DNA of 64,000 bases from Acidobacteriota bacterium (GTDB lineage: Bacteria > Acidobacteriota > Vicinamibacteria > Vicinamibacterales > UBA2999). Position numbers and translations under genes: made by a program. The DNA is taken from contig JAUYQQ010000023.1 of NCBI GenBank assembly GCA_030697165.1, positions 222,681 to 286,680 of the forward strand, in the 5' to 3' direction. The first letter of the stretch is position 1. Every line of letters starts with the position of its first letter. Under the pieces are notes generated by a model. That model saw only the letters and a list, made by a program, of their open reading frames with translations, was not told the DNA's origin and searched no databases. Below, piece after piece: positions 59,482 to 64,000 of the stretch.

Positions 59482-62234
59482 CTCATTACTCCATCAGGAC
59501 CAAGCTGATCCTGATCAGCATGTGCACCACGGCGACGGCCCTCCTGCTGGCCAGCCTCGCGTTTGTCAGCTACGACTACCTGACCTTCCGCGAGCAGCAA
59601 CTGAACGGCATGCGGACGCTGGCCAACATGCTGGGCGCTGGCACCACGGCCGCCCTGACCTTCGAAGATCGCAAGGCGGCAAGCGAGACGCTCGCGACGC
59701 TGGCGACCCACCGTGACGTCAAGCGGGCCATGCTGTTCGCGCCGGACGGCAGCACCTTCGCGGCCTACCATCGGGAACAAGGCGCCGTCGCCGACTTCGG
59801 AACGTCCGGCAACCTGCCTGCCCAGAAGACCGGCACCGAGATCACCTGGACCGGTCTGGCAGTGTTCCAGCCGGTGGTCTTCGAGCGCGACACCATCGGC
59901 GGGGTCTACCTGGAATCGGACCGCAATGAAAGCGACGCCCGCCTGCGCCGTTTCGCCGGCATCACATTGCTGTTCCTGCTGCTGTCGATGCTGGTCGCCT
60001 TCCTGGTGACGGCCTGGCTGCAGCGACTGATCTCGGGGCCGATCTTGTCGCTGGCCAAGGCTGCCGAACAGATCTCGCGGGCGAAGGACTACTCCATTCG
60101 AGTCGCCCACCATAGCCGCGACGAGGTCGGCGCACTGGTGACCGGCTTCAACCACATGCTCCAGCAAATCGAGGAGCGCGACGGGCAGTTGGAGCGTCAC
60201 AAGGCCAATCTCGAGGCCGACATTGCCGATCGCACCTCCGACCTGGTGGCCCTCAACCACCAGCTGACCAGCGCCAAGGACCGCGCCGAAGAAGCCAGCC
60301 GCGCCAAGAGCGAGTTCCTGGCCAACATGAGCCACGAGATCCGGACGCCGATGAACGGCATCATCGGCATGACCGAGCTGGCCCTCGACACCGACCTCGA
60401 TGGCGAGCAGCGCGAGCAGCTCGGCCTGGTCAAGAGCTCGGCCGAGTCGCTGCTGATGATCGTGAACGACATTCTTGATTACTCGAAGATCGAGGCCGGG
60501 CGCATGGAACTGGACCACACGGACTTCTCGCTGCGCGAGACCCTGGACGAGGCCGTCACCTCGCTGGCGGTGCGGGCGCACCAGAAAGGCCTCGAGCTGC
60601 TGTGCGACGTGGCCGCTGACGTGCCCGACGCGCTCACCGGCGATGCCGGCCGCCTGCGCCAGGTGCTGATCAACCTGCTCGGTAACGCGGTCAAATTCAC
60701 CGAGCGTGGCGAGGTCGTGGTCGCGATCACCAACGACGGCTGGAGCGAGGGCAAGGCGCTGCTGCACCTGGCCGTCTCGGACACCGGCATCGGCATCCCC
60801 GCCGACAAGCAGGCGCTGGTCTTCGAAGCGTTCAGCCAGGCCGACGGGTCGACGACCCGCCGCTTCGGCGGCACCGGCCTGGGCCTGACGATCTGCGCCA
60901 AGCTCGTCGCCCTGATGGGCGGACGCATCTGGGTCGACAGCGCCCCCGGCCAGGGATCGACGTTCCACTTCACGGTCGAGGTCGCGCTCCAGCGCATCCA
61001 GGCCGCGCGCCCGGCCGCGTCGGAACTGGTGGGCCTGGCGGTGCTGGTGGTCGACGACAACGCCACCAATCGCCACATCTTCGAGCGCACGCTGCTCAAG
61101 TGGGGCATGGTGCCGACCCTGGTCGATGGCGGTGAGACGGCGGTAGCCGCGGTCCGCGCCGCGCACGACCGCAGCCAGCCATTCGACATCGTGCTGCTCG
61201 ACGTCCAGATGCCCGGCGTCGATGGATTCGCCACGGCCGAACGGCTGCGGGCCGGCGCCGGCGCGATTGCCCCGACGATCATGATGCTGACGTCGGCCGA
61301 TTCCATGGGGGACGCGGCCCGGTGCCGCGCCATCGGCGTCGACTGTTACCTGGTCAAACCGGTGCGGCAGGCGGCACTGCGCGACGCGATGCTCCGCTCG
61401 ATCAACACGGCGCCGGCCCACGCCGGAGCGGCGCCCGCCGATCAGACGTGGGCCCGCAATCGCACCCCGCGCCGAATCCTGCTGGCGGAGGACAATCTCG
61501 TCAACCAGCGGGTCGCGATCGGCATCCTGCAGAAAGCCGGCCACACCGTGGTGCTGGCCAACAACGGCCGCGAAGCCCTCGACGCGCTGGCGGCGGCCAC
61601 CTGCGACGTGGTTCTCATGGACATGCAGATGCCCGAGATGGGCGGCGTCGAGGCCATGGGCCTGATTCGTGAGCGCGAGCGAACGACCGGAGCGCACCTG
61701 CCGATCATCGCCCTGACGGCGCACGCCATGAAAGGCGACCGCGAGAAGTGCCTGGCGGCCGGCGCTGACGCCTACCAGGCCAAGCCGCTGTCGGCGAGAG
61801 ACCTGCTTGATGAGATCGACACCATCACCGCGACCCGGGTCGCACCGACGATCCCCGCCAACGCGGCGGTGACCAGCCCGAACGACCGGTCTGCGATCCT
61901 GCGCAGCCTGATCGCCTGTGTCGGCGATGACGGCGATCTGCAGAGAGCGGTGGTCACCCTCTTCCGTGAGGAAGCCCCCAAGCAACTGGAGGCCCTTCGT
62001 GTCGCGCTGGCCGAAGCGGAGACCAATGCCGTGCAGATGGCCGCTCACGCGCTGCGTGGCGCGGCGGCCAATTTCGGGACGAGCGACCTGGTCGACTCGC
62101 TTCTGGAGATCGAGCTCGCCGGCAGGGCCGGCGACCTTCCCGCGGCCCGCGCCACCTTCGCGCGGACCGAGGCTGAAGCCGCCAGGCTGCTGGCGCTACT
62201 GCCAGGCAGCCAGGATCTCGCATGCGCATCCTAG
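59478..62234 (+). CDS. Hybrid histidine kinase with sensor, HAMP, two receivers and HPt
   Basis: 918 residues. A first membrane helix (about 9-32), a CHASE8-like periplasmic domain (about 35-160), a second helix (about 162-180), HAMP (to about 235), a coil, HisKA ([25 protein letters not shown], His in SHEI), HATPase ([42 protein letters not shown]), receiver 1 ([26 protein letters not shown]), receiver 2 ([35 protein letters not shown]) and an HPt helix bundle ([20 protein letters not shown], His in AAHAL). It is complete for phosphorelay. It overlaps YfiR by 4 bases and the response-regulator fragment by 13. Confidence 0.94.
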   Translation: MTHYSIRTKLILISMCTTATALLLASLAFVSYDYLTFREQQLNGMRTLANMLGAGTTAALTFEDRKAASETLATLATHRDVKRAMLFAPDGSTFAAYHREQGAVADFGTSGNLPAQKTGTEITWTGLAVFQPVVFERDTIGGVYLESDRNESDARLRRFAGITLLFLLLSMLVAFLVTAWLQRLISGPILSLAKAAEQISRAKDYSIRVAHHSRDEVGALVTGFNHMLQQIEERDGQLERHKANLEADIADRTSDLVALNHQLTSAKDRAEEASRAKSEFLANMSHEIRTPMNGIIGMTELALDTDLDGEQREQLGLVKSSAESLLMIVNDILDYSKIEAGRMELDHTDFSLRETLDEAVTSLAVRAHQKGLELLCDVAADVPDALTGDAGRLRQVLINLLGNAVKFTERGEVVVAITNDGWSEGKALLHLAVSDTGIGIPADKQALVFEAFSQADGSTTRRFGGTGLGLTICAKLVALMGGRIWVDSAPGQGSTFHFTVEVALQRIQAARPAASELVGLAVLVVDDNATNRHIFERTLLKWGMVPTLVDGGETAVAAVRAAHDRSQPFDIVLLDVQMPGVDGFATAERLRAGAGAIAPTIMMLTSADSMGDAARCRAIGVDCYLVKPVRQAALRDAMLRSINTAPAHAGAAPADQTWARNRTPRRILLAEDNLVNQRVAIGILQKAGHTVVLANNGREALDALAAATCDVVLMDMQMPEMGGVEAMGLIRERERTTGAHLPIIALTAHAMKGDREKCLAAGADAYQAKPLSARDLLDEIDTITATRVAPTIPANAAVTSPNDRSAILRSLIACVGDDGDLQRAVVTLFREEAPKQLEALRVALAEAETNAVQMAAHALRGAAANFGTSDLVDSLLEIELAGRAGDLPAARATFARTEAEAARLLALLPGSQDLACAS

Positions 62235-62359
62235 TGGCCGACGACGACCCGGTGACAACCCATCGCCGGCGAACACTGGCGGAGGCATGGGGGTACACGG
62301 TGATGACCGCACCCGACGGGCTCACGGCGCTCGCCCGCGAGCGCGATGGCGGCTCCTAA
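62222..62359 (+). pseudogene. Response-regulator receiver fragment, truncated
   Basis: 45 codons from ATG 62222, overlapping the kinase stop by 13 bases, so it is in a proper operon position. It begins as a normal receiver ([40 protein letters not shown]) with the acidic pair in place, but ends at TAA 62357 before the phospho-acceptor aspartate, well short of the usual 110-120 residues. The missing part is replaced directly by the end of the DUF5916 gene on the other strand (stop at 62358-62356). It looks like a recombination or deletion junction. Confidence 0.8.
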
Positions 62360-64000
62360 AACCGGAACAGCCGCGTCATCTTGACCACGAACGCCCGGTT
62401 CCTGAGGGCCAGCGTCGCACGGGGATCGAGCGGGTTGGTGTTGTGCTCATCGGTCCAGACCAGGAAGAATTCGCTGCCCGGCTTGTACTCCCACCGAAAG
62501 CGCACGTTACTGCTGAAGGTGCGGTCGGTCGAGCTGTACTGCAGCAACGCGCTGGCGAACATCCGCGGCGAGAAGCCGTAGTCGGTGCGGGCACTGACCA
62601 ACTTCGTCGTAAACGCCGCCGTCGGCAACTCCACGCGGCTGATTGAGGCGCGCGGTTCCACCGACAGTTGCTTCAGGATCGAGACGCGCCCCTGCGAGAA
62701 CGACACGGTGCGAATGGTGCCATTGTAGTACTCACCGAACTGGAATGAGGCGTTGCCGGAGAAGCGGCGCTGCTGCCCCATGTTGTACGAGAGGCGGGCG
62801 TCGGCGTAGTGATAGCCGCCCACGGGAATCACGACGCCAGGCGACGGGCTGAATGGGGTCACCAGCAGATCGTAGTTGGCGTTAGCTTCCATCGACAGTT
62901 GATCGCTGTTGTCGAACTCGGCGCTGAACTGTCCGGTCTGCTGCCGCGACTCCACCTGGCCCGCGCCATTCTCGAAGTACTCGATGCTCCCCTCATAGGT
63001 GAACTTGCGCACCGCCCGAAGGTTCCTGGGCCGAGGGCTGAAGCGGCCCGACGCGAATGAACGCGTGAAGTTGGTCCGGCGGAGGAAGCCGACCTCGGGA
63101 TTGAAGTCCCGCCCCACCTTCAGGATGCTCGCGCTGGCGCCATAGCGATCGGGCGTCCAGTCGAACTTGCCCTGGTAGCTCTCGTTGTCGCCGGTCAACC
63201 CGGTAGTCCGGGTCTGGGCGTAGTATGTCGTCAGGCTGACGTTCTGGTAGAAGCCGAGCGCCGCATCCACACCGAACGCCTGGTTGCTGCCGCCCGTCGT
63301 CACCGCCGACTGGTTGCGGTTGGTGAAGATGGCGCCAATGGTGCTGCGGCGCAGGATGTCGCGCTTGGCGCGCAGCACGGTGAAGTTGGTCGCCGGCGTG
63401 CTGGACACGTCCTCGTCGCCGGCCTGGATGTTCATCACGCCGACGCCAAACGCACCGATCTTGCCCGTGAGGCGGCCGCCGACGTCAATCGGGACGACCC
63501 GGCCGCGATTGAGGCCGATGCGCCGGCTGTAGAACACGTATGGCTGGTCGCTGCCGCCGCCGCCGAAACCGCCGCCCGACGAACCGCCACGCCCAAAGTC
63601 GAACAGTCCGCGCCCTTCGAGAAAGAAGTCGCGCTTCTCGGGCAGGAACAGGTTGAAGCGCGTCAGGTTGACTTGCTGTTCGTCGATCTCGACCTGGGCG
63701 AAATCCGTGTTGACCGTGAGATCGGCCGTGAGGTTGGCGGTGATGCCGTACTTGAGGTCACCTCCAATCTCGCCGTCGCGATCGCCGGAGACCGGCGGAG
63801 TCTGAATCCGATCCGTCAGGCTGCGGCCAAGCGCATAGGGCTTGATCTCGACATTGCGGCCGGCCGGCGGCAAGTCCAGGCCGACGACGGTGCCGTACAC
63901 CGAGACCCGATTGAGTGCCTGGGGCCCAGCCATGTTCCGCGGCACCGGCGTCCAGTAGGCCCACTCGTTCTTATGACGGATCGCGCGACGGAACTGGATG
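62356..64000 (-). CDS. DUF5916 outer-membrane protein, 5' end outside window
   Basis: The frame is open to the last base of the window; 548 residues are visible and the N-terminal CBM9-like part is missing. The DUF5916 signature NTDFAQVEIDEQQVNLTRFNLFLPEKRDFFLEGRGLFDFGRG is present, equivalent to the same segment in the gene at 17763-20429. A Gly/Ser-rich loop (RGGSSGGGFGGGGSDQPYVF) follows, then alternating barrel strands to a terminal MTRLFRF (aromatic end residue). A family of outer-membrane proteins of unknown role; two in 64 kb suggests an expanded family here. Confidence 0.9.
   Translation of the reverse strand, partial: IQFRRAIRHKNEWAYWTPVPRNMAGPQALNRVSVYGTVVGLDLPPAGRNVEIKPYALGRSLTDRIQTPPVSGDRDGEIGGDLKYGITANLTADLTVNTDFAQVEIDEQQVNLTRFNLFLPEKRDFFLEGRGLFDFGRGGSSGGGFGGGGSDQPYVFYSRRIGLNRGRVVPIDVGGRLTGKIGAFGVGVMNIQAGDEDVSSTPATNFTVLRAKRDILRRSTIGAIFTNRNQSAVTTGGSNQAFGVDAALGFYQNVSLTTYYAQTRTTGLTGDNESYQGKFDWTPDRYGASASILKVGRDFNPEVGFLRRTNFTRSFASGRFSPRPRNLRAVRKFTYEGSIEYFENGAGQVESRQQTGQFSAEFDNSDQLSMEANANYDLLVTPFSPSPGVVIPVGGYHYADARLSYNMGQQRRFSGNASFQFGEYYNGTIRTVSFSQGRVSILKQLSVEPRASISRVELPTAAFTTKLVSARTDYGFSPRMFASALLQYSSTDRTFSSNVRFRWEYKPGSEFFLVWTDEHNTNPLDPRATLALRNRAFVVKMTRLFRF

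Noticed and set aside
59445..62048. 867-codon minus-strand frame opposite the hybrid kinase
   Set aside because: Antisense shadow; the plus strand has a full set of kinase and receiver motifs.

Overview
The window is GC-rich (roughly two thirds G+C by eye), densely coded bacterial DNA. The gene families suggest an environmental Gram-negative bacterium, most likely an acidobacterium of the Vicinamibacteria type. The clues are TonB-dependent receptors, DUF5916 outer-membrane proteins, a DUF1592/DUF1552/ankyrin cluster, a secreted PQQ dehydrogenase, an alternative complex III operon, and many short palindromic intergenic repeats. This assignment is an inference from gene content; no rRNA or other decisive marker is present. 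About 50 protein genes, one tRNA, one riboswitch and one attenuator leader can be supported.

Layout. 1-12.1 kb: the end of a TonB-dependent receptor and a secreted HpcH/HpaI-aldolase-like protein, then a long minus-strand run with a second aldolase paralogue, a membrane protein, a DUF1592 cytochrome-type protein, a DUF1552 protein, an ankyrin protein, DsbD and TlpA. 12.1-20.4 kb: a nested palindromic element, a gluconate-dehydrogenase-subunit-3/GMC oxidoreductase pair, a PEBP protein, a PQQ dehydrogenase and a DUF5916 protein. 20.5-26.4 kb: alternative complex III (monoheme cytochrome, ActA, split ActB, ActC, ActD). 26.5-32.1 kb: an 18-bp repeat locus, a response regulator, a Crp/Fnr regulator, and an operon of amidase, GerMN protein, rph and an inosine/xanthosine triphosphatase gene. 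32.1-42.3 kb: an epimerase, a SAM-riboswitch-controlled methionine gene pair, an M1 peptidase, an FAD oxidase, tRNA-Pro, a Ser/Thr kinase, and a threonine-type attenuator leader ahead of a fused aspartokinase-homoserine dehydrogenase. 42.3-45.1 kb: an ABC exporter and a TPR/metallopeptidase protein. 45.1-48.4 kb: the repeat/four-helix-bundle region. 48.4-56.8 kb: a membrane MutS-family protein, a glycine-zipper protein, MarR, Lon and a hybrid histidine kinase. 56.9-64 kb: a TonB receptor, YfiR protein and large hybrid kinase, a broken response regulator, and a second DUF5916 gene cut by the window end.

The most unusual element is a family of roughly 18-bp tandem arrays (consensus close to CTTGACGGGGCGGCACTT). 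They lie in opposite orientation on either side of genes for small four-helix-bundle proteins of the 23S rRNA intervening-sequence-protein family. One complete copy is at 45.1-45.7 kb: left array, intact gene, right array. A second copy (46.15-48.39 kb) has the same right array, a truncated gene, and about 1.7 kb of other genes between its left array and the gene. A third pair of convergent arrays (26.5-26.9 kb) encloses only about 190 bp with no recognisable gene. Array sequence runs in frame into the 3' ends of neighbouring genes. This resembles the stem-plus-ORF layout of 23S rRNA intervening sequences, but placed between protein genes, and I know of no description of it.

Amino-acid regulation is also readable. 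A SAM-I type riboswitch sits directly ahead of the methionine pair, and a 23-codon Thr/Ile-rich leader with a strong terminator precedes the aspartokinase-homoserine dehydrogenase. Both control the aspartate family of amino acids and lie within 6 kb of each other.
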